Shown here: piece after piece, positions 20,973-28,915 of the stretch | Position numbering within the stretch: the first letter of the stretch is position 1 | How the letters are laid out: the number at the start of each line of letters is the position of its first letter | Assembly (NCBI RefSeq): GCF_028023875.1 | Contig: NZ_JAQIPB010000009.1 | Coordinates: 62,001 to 126,000, forward strand | Direction: 5' to 3' | Source of the DNA: Xenophilus arseniciresistens | GTDB lineage: Bacteria > Pseudomonadota > Gammaproteobacteria > Burkholderiales > Burkholderiaceae_C | Length of the DNA: 64,000 nucleotides | Made by a program: the position numbers and the translations under genes | Notes under the pieces: generated by a model | Told to the model about the DNA's origin: nothing | Seen by the model: only the letters and a program-made list of their open reading frames with translations | Database searches by the model: none

Positions 20973-22052
20973 TCAGGGCGCGGTGGTGGCGGACAGGCGC
21001 TCGGCGCGCGCGGGCAGGAAGCTGCGGTCGAACACTTCGCGCACGCCGGGCGCGCGCGGCAGCTGGTTGGCCTCGGCCACGATCTCGATGTTTTTCCTCA
21101 GGCGCGCGTCGTCCACGTCGCCCAGTCCGATGCGGGCGATCTCGGGGTGGCTCATGTCGTTCTTGAGCGTGGCCAGCAGCTTGTCCTTCTCCACGTCGCG
21201 CTTGAGCAGCGGCTCGCGCTTCATCAGCGCATCGATGCCCGCGTCCGGGTTGGCGATGACTTCCTTGATCGCGCGGTTGAGCGCGCGCACGAAGCCCAGC
21301 ACGGCCTTCGGGTTGTCTTTGACGAAGCTGCGCGAGAAGAAGATGGTGTTGGCGTACAGGTCCATGCCGTGGTCGCCATAGCGGATGAAGCGCAGGTCCC
21401 TGGCCGGGTCCAGCCCCATGCCGCGCGCGCTGAAGGACACGGTGGTCACGTAGCCGAAGCCTGCGTCGATCTGGCCGCGCGAGAGCATCTGCTCGCGCAG
21501 GTTCGGCGCCATGTTGGTGATCGTGACCTTGGAGGCATCGACCTTCGCGATGCGGGCAAAGGCCGGGAACAGCTTCAGCGCGCCATCGTTGGCCGGGCCG
21601 CCGACGGTCTTGCCCTCGAGGTCGGCCGGCACGCGGATGGGGCTGTCGGCCCTGACCACCAGCGCGAAGGGCGGCGTGTTGTAGAGCATGAACACGCCCA
21701 CGGGCGCGTTGTCGGGGCGCTTGGAAGCCAGGTCGATCAGCGCGTTGATGTCGCCAAAGCCCGCCTGGTAGGCGCCGGCCGCCACCTTGGGCACGGAGGC
21801 GGCCGAGCCTTCGCCCTGGTCGAAGCTCACGTCCAGCCCCTCGGCCTTGAAGTAGCCCTTGTCCTGCGCCAGGAAGAACCAGGACTGCGCGCCCTCGTAC
21901 TTCCAGTTGAGCACCATCTTGACCGGCGTCTGGGCCGCCGCGGGCAGGGCGGCCAGGCCCATCGCGAGGCCGCTGCCGCCCAGCGCCACGGCAGCGCCGG
22001 CACGGCGCGAGGCGCGAAGGCATGCGCGAAGAAGAAGGAGGAGGAAGTTCAT
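20973..22052 (-). CDS. NMT1/THI5-type ABC substrate-binding protein (first of two paralogues)
   Basis: 359 residues with a leader (MNFLLLLLRACL then twin arginines and a hydrophobic run) ending near ALPAAAQ (about 41). The mature start VKMVLNWKYEGAQSWFFLAQ and the segment AGAYQAGFGDINALI match the protein at 14729-15769 closely; about half of the aligned N-terminal residues are identical by eye. It should bind a planar ligand in the periplasm. It is separated from the ATPase/permease genes by three enzyme genes, an unusual arrangement. The gene starts 46 bp after the cysteine hydrolase stop. Confidence 0.9.
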   Translation of the reverse strand: MNFLLLLLRACLRASRRAGAAVALGGSGLAMGLAALPAAAQTPVKMVLNWKYEGAQSWFFLAQDKGYFKAEGLDVSFDQGEGSAASVPKVAAGAYQAGFGDINALIDLASKRPDNAPVGVFMLYNTPPFALVVRADSPIRVPADLEGKTVGGPANDGALKLFPAFARIAKVDASKVTITNMAPNLREQMLSRGQIDAGFGYVTTVSFSARGMGLDPARDLRFIRYGDHGMDLYANTIFFSRSFVKDNPKAVLGFVRALNRAIKEVIANPDAGIDALMKREPLLKRDVEKDKLLATLKNDMSHPEIARIGLGDVDDARLRKNIEIVAEANQLPRAPGVREVFDRSFLPARAERLSATTAP

Positions 22053-22098
22053 GGTTCAGGCTCCGGGTTGGGTTCGGGGGATTGCGCGAAAGAGAAGA

Positions 22099-22956
22099 TC
22101 AGGAGGCGGAGGAAGCAGAGGAAAGGGCGCTCACGCGGGCGGCCTCGAGCGCCGGCATCAGGTCGGCAGCCGAGGCCACGAAGCCGTGCAGCAGGCGCAC
22201 GAGGTAGAGCACGCCATCGCTCACGTAGGTCGGCGATGAGGTTGCGCAGGCGTCCTCCAGCAGCACGCAGTCGTAGCCCAGGAAGGCCGCGTCCTGCAGC
22301 GTGGTGAACACGCAGCGGTCGGTGTTGATGCCGGCGAACAGCAGCGTGCTCACGCCCTGGTGGCGCAGCACGCTGTCGAGCTCGCTGTCCCAGAAGCCCG
22401 AGAGCCTGTGCTTGTGCACCGTGATGTCGGCAGGGTCGGCCTCCAGTTCATCGATGCGACGTGCGCCCCACTCGCCCTGCACCAGCGAAGGGCCGCGGTC
22501 CAGCGGCGAGCGCTCGCCGTAGCCCACGCCGTCGGCGCGGCCCTTGCCCTTGAACTGCACCGTGGGGCTCAGGTTCAGCCGATCCGCGCGAATGCCCCAG
22601 TTCAGCCAGAGCACCGTCGCGCCCGCAGCGCGCCAGGCCGGCAGCAGCGTCTGCAGCACCGCAATGGGGCGACGGGCGGCGCCGATGTCCAGGCCCTTCT
22701 GCGCGAACCATCCCTCGGGGTGGCAGAAGTCGTTCTGCATGTCCACCACCACCAGGGCGGTGCGCGCCAGGTCGATCTGCACGGGCTGCGGCGTGGCCGC
22801 CAGGCGCAAGGGCCGCGGCGGCGGTGCGTGGCGCACGAAGCTCACGCTGCCATCGGCCCCCAGCGTCCAGGCGCTGTGCGCCGACGGGCCGAAGCGGATC
22901 TCTGGCGGGCCGGGGTGCGCCAAATCGGGGCGCGAAGCGGGCAAGGGGGCGTTCAT
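22099..22956 (-). CDS. Isochorismatase-type cysteine hydrolase
   Basis: 285-residue hydrolase of the isochorismatase fold. The triad is visible: Asp in VVVDMQNDF (near 75), Lys in VHKHRLSGF (near 180) and nucleophile Cys in INTDRCVFT (near 215). Related enzymes cleave ureides or amides, for example biuret hydrolase (BiuH) and ureidoacrylate amidohydrolase (RutB). Here the Cys motif TDRC differs from the TNVC usual in RutB. There is an N-terminal extension of about 65 residues before the fold. It is first in the operon, divergent from the LysR gene. The start is the ATG at 22956; the frame remains open up to 23058, so a longer form is possible. Confidence 0.87.
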   Translation of the reverse strand: MNAPLPASRPDLAHPGPPEIRFGPSAHSAWTLGADGSVSFVRHAPPPRPLRLAATPQPVQIDLARTALVVVDMQNDFCHPEGWFAQKGLDIGAARRPIAVLQTLLPAWRAAGATVLWLNWGIRADRLNLSPTVQFKGKGRADGVGYGERSPLDRGPSLVQGEWGARRIDELEADPADITVHKHRLSGFWDSELDSVLRHQGVSTLLFAGINTDRCVFTTLQDAAFLGYDCVLLEDACATSSPTYVSDGVLYLVRLLHGFVASAADLMPALEAARVSALSSASSAS

Positions 22957-23021
22957 GCCCGAAGCGGACGCACCGACCGTGCCAGTGGCGCGCACTTTTC
23001 GCTGCTTTGTTGCGTCAGTTG

Positions 23022-23040
23022 CGTTGCCCAAACGGCAACG
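23022..23040. promoter_or_regulatory. Candidate LysR operator in divergent promoter
   Basis: The perfect inverted repeat CGTTGCC-CAAAC-GGCAACG lies in the 140-bp gap between the LysR gene and the ten-gene operon. Its core fits the T-N11-A rule for LysR-type regulator sites (T at 23025, A at 23037). It is 57 bases before the LysR ATG and 66 bases before the first operon ATG. This is the best candidate for the regulator's recognition site; the function is inferred from position and symmetry. Confidence 0.65.
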
Positions 23041-23096
23041 GTTTGCAGGCATGCCCATTGCATGGCCTGCGCGCTGCTCCCACCTCAGGCCCTGCC

Positions 23097-23993
23097 ATGA
23101 ACCACCTCAGACTGCTGCGCTACGTCGACGAGGTCGCCCGCGCCGGCTCCATCCGCCAGGCGGCCGAGCGCCTGCATGTGGCGCCCTCGGCCGTGAACCG
23201 CCGTATCCAGGATTTCGAGGAGGAACTGGGCACGCCGCTGTTCGAGCGACTGCCGCGCGGCATGCGCCTGACGGCCGCGGGCGAGCTGTTCGTGCGCTAC
23301 ATCCGCGACCGCGGCGCCGAACTCGAACGCGTGCGTTCCGAAATCGAGGAGCTGCAGGGCCTGCGCCGGGGCCGCGTGCGGATCGTGGCCAGCCAGGCCC
23401 TGGCGCCGCGCTTCCTGCCCGAGGCCATCGCCGCCTTCCGCGAGCAGCATCCGCTGGTGGCTTTTGATGCGCGCATCGGCGACCACGTGCAGGCCGCCAA
23501 TGCGCTGCGCACCCTCGAGACCGAGCTGGTGCTGGTCTTCAACCTGCCTCCCGAGCCCGACATCGACCGCATCGAAGCCGTGGAGCAGCGCCTGATGGCC
23601 CTGATGCATGCGCAGCATCCGCTGGCCGCGGCGCACGCCCTGCGGCTGCGGCAATGCGCGGACTACCCCGTCGTGCTGCCCAACCGCGACACCGGCGGGC
23701 GCCAGTTGCTGGAGCGCTTCCTCGCGCGCAGCTCCGCGCGCTTTCATCCTATGGTGGAGAGCAACAGCTTCGAGTTCCTGCGGGGCTGCCTGGCCGACCG
23801 TCAGTCGATCTCCTTCCAGATGGCCGTGGGCGCCGTGGCCGATGGCTCCGAGATCATCGCGCGCGACATCGACGACCGCGGCTTCCCGCGCGGTGAACTG
23901 GTGCTGGCCAGCCTGCGCGGGCGCCAGTTGCCGGTGATCGCCTATGCCTTCGCCGAATCGCTGCGCGCGCGGCTGGCGGCGCTGCCGGCCTGA
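23097..23993 (+). CDS. LysR-family transcriptional regulator of the N-heterocycle operon
   Basis: 298-residue LysR-type regulator. The N-terminal winged helix-turn-helix is clear (MNHLRLLRYVDEVARAGSIR, then AAERLHVAPSAVNRRIQDFE, about 1-60), followed by a co-inducer-binding domain (about 90-295) with VRIVASQALAPRFLP at its start. It is transcribed divergently from the ten-gene operon, the classic arrangement for a regulator that senses the pathway substrate or an intermediate and controls both promoters. The ATG at 23097 begins the canonical helix; an upstream extension overlaps the divergent promoter and was rejected. Confidence 0.93.
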   Translation: MNHLRLLRYVDEVARAGSIRQAAERLHVAPSAVNRRIQDFEEELGTPLFERLPRGMRLTAAGELFVRYIRDRGAELERVRSEIEELQGLRRGRVRIVASQALAPRFLPEAIAAFREQHPLVAFDARIGDHVQAANALRTLETELVLVFNLPPEPDIDRIEAVEQRLMALMHAQHPLAAAHALRLRQCADYPVVLPNRDTGGRQLLERFLARSSARFHPMVESNSFEFLRGCLADRQSISFQMAVGAVADGSEIIARDIDDRGFPRGELVLASLRGRQLPVIAYAFAESLRARLAALPA

Positions 23994-24033
23994 GGCCGGC
24001 ATGCCTTCGCGGCCGCGCCACGACAATGCGCGC

Positions 24034-24672
24034 ATGCTCCGCTACCAGACCCTGCCCGTCACCGCCTTCCAGCAGAACTGCTCGCTGCTGTGGTGCGACG
24101 CCACGCACAAAGCCGCCGTCATCGACCCCGGCGGCGAACTCGACCGGATCATTGCCGCCGCCCAGGCGCTGGGCCTGATGCTGGAGCAGATCTGGCTCAC
24201 GCATGCGCACATCGACCACGCGGGCGGCACGGGCGAGCTGGCCCGGCGGCTGGGCCTGCCCATCGTCGGCCCGCACCCGGGTGACCAGTTCTGGATCGAC
24301 GGCCTGCCGCAGCAAAGCGCCATGTTCGGCTTTCCGCCGGCCGAGCCCTTCACGCCCACGCGCTGGCTGCACGACGGCGACACCGTCACGCTGGGCCACG
24401 AAACCCTGGACGTGCGCCACTGCCCGGGCCACACGCCGGGCCATGTGGTCTTCCATTCGGCCAGCGCGCAGCGGGCCTTCGTGGGCGACGTGCTGTTCGC
24501 GGGCAGCATCGGCCGCACCGACTTTCCGGGCGGCAACCATGACGAGCTGATCGCCAGCATCACCGAGCGGCTGTGGCCGATGGGCGACGAAACCGTCTTC
24601 ATCCCGGGCCACGGGCCCGAAAGCAGCTTCGGGCGCGAGCGGCGCAGCAATCCTTATGTGGCCGGGACCTGA
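24034..24672 (+). CDS. Metallo-beta-lactamase-fold hydrolase (glyoxalase II-like)
   Basis: 212-residue Zn hydrolase with the HxHxDH motif in LTHAHIDHAGG (near residue 56). Further ligands are in HCPGHTPGHVVF (near 130), VGDVLFAGSIGRTDFPGG (near 155) and the C-terminal IPGHGPES. This short form (YcbL type) usually acts on S-D-lactoylglutathione or other thioesters. The start MLRYQTLPV follows the LysR stop by 40 bp on the same strand. It looks like ordinary core genome and marks the left border of the accessory restriction block that follows. Confidence 0.9.
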   Translation: MLRYQTLPVTAFQQNCSLLWCDATHKAAVIDPGGELDRIIAAAQALGLMLEQIWLTHAHIDHAGGTGELARRLGLPIVGPHPGDQFWIDGLPQQSAMFGFPPAEPFTPTRWLHDGDTVTLGHETLDVRHCPGHTPGHVVFHSASAQRAFVGDVLFAGSIGRTDFPGGNHDELIASITERLWPMGDETVFIPGHGPESSFGRERRSNPYVAGT

Positions 24673-24790
24673 GCTGCGAGCAGTCTTCGCACGACACAGC
24701 AGCCACGTGCTCGACTTTTCCTGAGATGTGCACAACGCACGCACACACCAGAAGCAGACTTGCTGGCAGTGCGTCTGGCACGGGACGCAC

Positions 24791-25483
24791 TCACAACCCC
24801 TCCACCTCCATGCCGCGCTCTGCCAGCCAGCTCTTGCGCTGGACATAGTCCGGCATCGCGCGCTCCACGCGCAGCCAGAAGGCCGGCGTGTGGTGCGGCT
24901 CATGCAAGTGAGCGATCTCGTGCACCACCACGTACTCGGCAATGCACGCAGGCAGGAGGATGGCCTTCCAGTGGAAGTACAGCCAATCGCCTTTTCCGCA
25001 TGACCCCCATCGGTAACCCAGGTCCTGCACTCGCACCCCAGCCGGCGCCACCTCCATGCGGCCCTGGTATTCGGCCACACGGCCCGAGAGCCAGGCCTTC
25101 GCGCGGCCGCTGTACCACCGGACGAAATGCTCGCGTGCATCCAGCAAGGCGCCAGCTGCCAGGCAGAAGCGGCCCGCGTTCAGCTTCAGCGGCACATCCT
25201 GCTCGTCCACCAGCTTCAGCCGATGGCTGCGACCCAGATAGAGAAACCCTTCACCGTCCACGAACTCCTTGCGAGGCACTTGCCGCTTCAGGCGATCTTT
25301 TTCGGCCAGTCGGGTGTAGATCCAGAAACGCTTTTCCTGCACGAAGGCACGCAACGCGTCCTCAGCGACCCGTGGCGGCGCAGACAGGATCAGCGCCCCA
25401 TCACGTTCCACGGTGATCTGCATCGTCCGACGGCGCGCGCTGCGCTGCACGGCCAGCCGCAGGTCATCAACGACCAGCATCAC
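24791..25483 (-). CDS. YgjP-type metallopeptidase of the restriction operon
   Basis: 230-residue protein of the YgjP/DUF45 family. The zinc motif HEIAH (near residue 188) with a third His in EPHHTPAFW, and the marker GYRWGSCG (near 158), are intact. Such proteins are recurrently encoded beside Type I hsdR. The ATG overlaps the hsdR stop by 4 bp, so it is the last gene of the operon. A peptidase acting on restriction subunits, or an accessory defence role, is possible but not established. The 118 bp between it and the plus-strand hydrolase gene show no clear feature. Confidence 0.88.
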   Translation of the reverse strand: MMLVVDDLRLAVQRSARRRTMQITVERDGALILSAPPRVAEDALRAFVQEKRFWIYTRLAEKDRLKRQVPRKEFVDGEGFLYLGRSHRLKLVDEQDVPLKLNAGRFCLAAGALLDAREHFVRWYSGRAKAWLSGRVAEYQGRMEVAPAGVRVQDLGYRWGSCGKGDWLYFHWKAILLPACIAEYVVVHEIAHLHEPHHTPAFWLRVERAMPDYVQRKSWLAERGMEVEGL

Positions 25484-28400
25484 ACGCGCACCAGCTTGTC
25501 ATGGTTGGCGCGAGCCTGCGCCATCAGCTTGTCTGCCAGCGCACCCGCCTTGTCCACGTCCACCAGAGGTGGCCGCAAGTTCATCAAAAGCTCGAACAGC
25601 TGGGCATTCAGGTGGTCCTGGTCCGCCCGTTTGCTGGGTGTCCAGATATTTGGATTGCTCTGCAGCTCCTGAACCAGCAGCTCGGCCAGCTCCACCGTCA
25701 CATCCTTCAAGCGCTGCAGCTCAGCCGGCGCCGGTGGCTGCCCGGTACCGACCTCGTCCAGCACGGTCCGCAGAAATGGTGCGCAGTGCACCGGCAGATC
25801 ATCCGTTGCATCCGAATCACCCGCTTGGCCGCCCGTCAGCTCGTTGATGAGCTTTTGCAACTGCGCGACAAGCTCGTCCCACTGCGCGTCCAGGGACTTC
25901 AGAATGTCGCTCAGCCGCTCCGAGAGCTTGCGGTACAGCACCGGGTCCTCATCAGTGTGCTTGCGGATATGGGAGCGAATCGCATGCTCCATCTCCGACG
26001 CTTTGGCCCGGTCGTTGGCGGCGCGGGCGATGTGCGTGTCGAAGTCCGCGTCGGTCAACTGAATCGGAGGAATCTTCGGATCGATGCCCAGTGAGATCAC
26101 ATGGTCGTCGATCAACTTGCGCACCTTGGCCCCCACGTCCTTGCCGAGCACCGGGGTGTCCTTGTAGCGGTTGCGCGCCCGCGCGTAGATGTAGGCCAAT
26201 TGCTTCGCATCCGCCGAATACGGAAGGCCTTCGGGGCGCGGAAGCACCGTATCCAATGAGGCCAGAAAGGCCTTGAGCTTGACCGCGAACTCGGCTCGCA
26301 AGCGCTCGCTGCCGAGCGCATCCACACAGGCCTCCGCGTCCGCCAACGACTCGATGCCGCGCGACCGGAACAGATCGACCACCCGCAGGTGCCGATCCCG
26401 CAGCACCGGCACCTCGTCCTTCAAACAGGCCAAAGCACCTTCGATGTCTTCGTCGGCATAAGCCGCCAGCGCTTCCTTCAAATGCTGCGCGACGCCGTAG
26501 TAGTCCACGACGATGCCGCAGCGCTTGCCGAAGCCTGTGCGGTTGACGCGTGCGATGGCCTGAAACAGTTCGGCCTCGCGGATCGGCCGATCCAGGTACA
26601 TCACCCCTTCGATGGGCGCGTCAAAGCCGGTCAGCAGCATCGATTTCACGATCAGAAAGGCCAGCGGGTCCGTCTTGGCGGGGTCTGCATGGAAAAGGGG
26701 CTTCTTGAACCGCTTGATCAGCGGGTCGTGCACGGCTCCCTCTGTCCAGGCCTTCCAGCCCGGATCGTCGTTGTTGCTGCCGGAGATGATGGGTGCGAAC
26801 TCGATGCGCGCGAGCACCTCACGAAAGCGCCAGGCCTGCACCGCGGCCTGTACCTTGGACGGACGTTGGCACAGGGCCTCGTCGTCCAGAACTTTGTCCT
26901 GCACGCTCAGGGCCTGCGCCTCTTCCAGCAGCTCGTCGCGCGCCTTCTTGAACTCGCCGTAGTACCGAACGGCCGCCAGGCGGCTGTAGGCCACCACCTG
27001 CGCCTTGTAGCCGTTGGGCAGGATGTTCGTCACATAGTGGCGCAGGACGTCGCGCGCTTTGTCGGCAATCAACGCCGGCGCATCGAAGATGTGGCCCTTG
27101 GTGGCGTACTTCTGCTTGATCGCCTCCAGCTCCTCGGGGGTGAGCTGACGGAACAGGTCTTCAAACAACCCGTCCAGGCTCGCCCCCTCCTTGATCGCGC
27201 CCCGAGCGGTTCGCCCCTCGTACAGCACTGGCACCACCGCACCGTCGGCCTCGGCTTCCTTGATGGTGTAGCGGTCGATGAACTCGCCAAAGATCTCGTG
27301 CGTGCGCTTCTTGTCGCCCATGATGATCGGCGTGCCCGTGAAGCCGATGCGCGCGCAGTTGGGCAGCCCTGCCAGCAAGCTGGCGTGCAGGTCGCCGGCC
27401 TGGGTTCGATGGGCCTCGTCCACCAGCACCAGGATGCTCTCGTCCTCGTTCAGCACCTCGAAGTTGACGTTCACCTTGTAGCTGGGTGTTGCTTCTTCCG
27501 CCTTGGGCAGGTCATCGGCGGTCAATGCGGTCTCATCGGCCGCATCGCCGTCGCGGTATTTCTGAATGGTGGCAAACACCAGCCCCGGCCCCTTCTGCCG
27601 AGCCAGCGCTTTCACCTTCACCGTGCTGCCGGCCACCTCCACCGTTTCGCCAGTCAACGTTGCCGTGGCGGACAGCTGGGCCTGCAAGTCCTTGCGGTCG
27701 GTCACCACAATCACCTTGAAGCGGCGCAACTGCACGTCGGCGCGCATCTTGCGCACCAGAAACACCATGGTCAGCGACTTGCCCGAGCCTTGGGTGTGCC
27801 AGACGATGCCCCCACGCTGGTCGTGCTCGCCGTGCTGCAGGCGGGTCTGGCCGGTGCGCAGACGTGCGATGGCCTTGTTGACAGCCCGGTACTGCTGGTA
27901 GCGGCACACCGACTTGATGGTCTGCCCGCCGATCTGCATGAACAGCAGGAAGTTCTTCACCACGTCCAGCAGATGCGCAGGCGCCAGCAGCCCGGCGATC
28001 AAACGCTCCTGCGCGTTGAGTTTGCTCTTGCCCAGCGCCTGCGCAACTTCCGACTCGGCCCCGCCCCCCTCCGGCCCAACCACCGTCTTCCACTGCGCGA
28101 AGTGCTCGAAGCCCGCGCCAATGCAGCCCACGCGCGCCTCGTCCACACAACTGGCTATCAGCAGTTGGTTGGTGGCAAACAGCGGCTCATTGCCTTCGTT
28201 CTCATCCACCTCGAACGCCGCCTTGCGCTGGTTGCTGTAGCGGCGCAGCTGGTCCACGGCGTCGGCCAGCGGCTCGGGAATGGACGGGCTCTTGCACTCC
28301 GCCACCACCAGCGGCACCCCGTTCACCAGCAACACCAGGTCAGGCACGATGAAGGCTTTGGCGCTGTTGAAGCCCGGCAGGCAGTCCACGCGGTACTGGC

Positions 28401-28797
28401 TGGCGACCGTGAAGTGGTTGCGGCTGGGTGCCTCCCAATCGATGTAGCGCAGGGTCTGGCCGCGGCCCCCATCCCAGCCCGGCAGCCCTTCCACCGTCAA
28501 CCCCTTGAGCAGCAGCTCGGTGGCCTTGGCGTTGGCCTCCATCAGTTTGTGCGTGCCCAGGCGCGTCAGCGCAGCCACAGCCTCCGACAGGCGGCTGTCG
28601 TCCAGCCAGGGCTGGCCATCCGGGCCGGGGTTCAGCGCACGCAACTGGGTGCGCAGCACCTGCTCCTGGATGACCTCGGAAAAGTGCATGCGGCCGGTGG
28701 CCTGCGGATGGTCCAGACTACCGGCCACGTGCACCCAGCCTAGCATCTGGAGCTGGGCCACAAAGGGTTGCTCCACATCCTCAAGTTCCCAGCCCAT
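25480..28797 (-). CDS. hsdR: Type I restriction enzyme, R subunit (ATP-dependent endonuclease)
   Basis: 1105-residue motor-nuclease subunit that translocates and cuts unmodified DNA. The order is an N-terminal PD-(D/E)xK nuclease (PDLVLLVNGVPLVVAECKSP, about residues 148-168), Walker A (HTQGSGKSLTM, near 332), the DEAH box (LVDEAHR, near 458), GFTGTP (near 485), the second helicase domain with LLTGFDAP and AIARVNRTG, and a C-terminal helical domain. The start is well supported: a TCAGGAGGTG ribosome site lies 8 bases upstream and an in-frame TGA lies one codon before the ATG. It is separated from the AlbA_2 gene by 118 bp carrying the decamer repeat. Confidence 0.97.
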   Translation of the reverse strand: MGWELEDVEQPFVAQLQMLGWVHVAGSLDHPQATGRMHFSEVIQEQVLRTQLRALNPGPDGQPWLDDSRLSEAVAALTRLGTHKLMEANAKATELLLKGLTVEGLPGWDGGRGQTLRYIDWEAPSRNHFTVASQYRVDCLPGFNSAKAFIVPDLVLLVNGVPLVVAECKSPSIPEPLADAVDQLRRYSNQRKAAFEVDENEGNEPLFATNQLLIASCVDEARVGCIGAGFEHFAQWKTVVGPEGGGAESEVAQALGKSKLNAQERLIAGLLAPAHLLDVVKNFLLFMQIGGQTIKSVCRYQQYRAVNKAIARLRTGQTRLQHGEHDQRGGIVWHTQGSGKSLTMVFLVRKMRADVQLRRFKVIVVTDRKDLQAQLSATATLTGETVEVAGSTVKVKALARQKGPGLVFATIQKYRDGDAADETALTADDLPKAEEATPSYKVNVNFEVLNEDESILVLVDEAHRTQAGDLHASLLAGLPNCARIGFTGTPIIMGDKKRTHEIFGEFIDRYTIKEAEADGAVVPVLYEGRTARGAIKEGASLDGLFEDLFRQLTPEELEAIKQKYATKGHIFDAPALIADKARDVLRHYVTNILPNGYKAQVVAYSRLAAVRYYGEFKKARDELLEEAQALSVQDKVLDDEALCQRPSKVQAAVQAWRFREVLARIEFAPIISGSNNDDPGWKAWTEGAVHDPLIKRFKKPLFHADPAKTDPLAFLIVKSMLLTGFDAPIEGVMYLDRPIREAELFQAIARVNRTGFGKRCGIVVDYYGVAQHLKEALAAYADEDIEGALACLKDEVPVLRDRHLRVVDLFRSRGIESLADAEACVDALGSERLRAEFAVKLKAFLASLDTVLPRPEGLPYSADAKQLAYIYARARNRYKDTPVLGKDVGAKVRKLIDDHVISLGIDPKIPPIQLTDADFDTHIARAANDRAKASEMEHAIRSHIRKHTDEDPVLYRKLSERLSDILKSLDAQWDELVAQLQKLINELTGGQAGDSDATDDLPVHCAPFLRTVLDEVGTGQPPAPAELQRLKDVTVELAELLVQELQSNPNIWTPSKRADQDHLNAQLFELLMNLRPPLVDVDKAGALADKLMAQARANHDKLVRV

Positions 28798-28830
28798 GCC
28801 TCAGCACCTCCTGAAACGATTGGAGGGCTG

Positions 28831-28890
28831 CATCCAAAGCCATCCAAAGCCATCCAAAGCCATCCAAAGCCATCCAAAGCCATCCAAAGC
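28831..28890. repeat. Six exact tandem copies of a 10-bp repeat upstream of hsdR
   Basis: The unit CATCCAAAGC (minus strand GCTTTGGATG) is repeated six times without a mismatch. The array lies between the stop of the AlbA_2 gene (28916) and the hsdR ribosome site, 33 bases before the hsdR ATG. It is therefore in the mRNA leader, outside both reading frames. Short perfect arrays are prone to copy-number change by slippage, so hsdR leader length may vary between cells. Confidence 0.95.
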
Positions 28891-28915
28891 GCCCCGTGAC
28901 ACAGCCGCTGCCCGG

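Noticed and set aside
20973-22052. Thiamine (TPP) riboswitch before the NMT1/THI5-like genes
   Set aside because: The upstream gaps are under 50 bp and contain no THI-box-like pattern.
24673-24790. Attachment site or target duplication at the border of the restriction block
   Set aside because: No matching repeat was found at the other border (34.4 kb), and there is no integrase or tRNA gene.
28831-28890. CRISPR array
   Set aside because: The units are 10 bp and contiguous, with no spacers and no cas genes.
28798-28890. Phase-variable translation of hsdR through the decamer repeat
   Set aside because: An in-frame TGA one codon before the ATG and a strong ribosome site between repeat and ATG place the array outside the reading frame.
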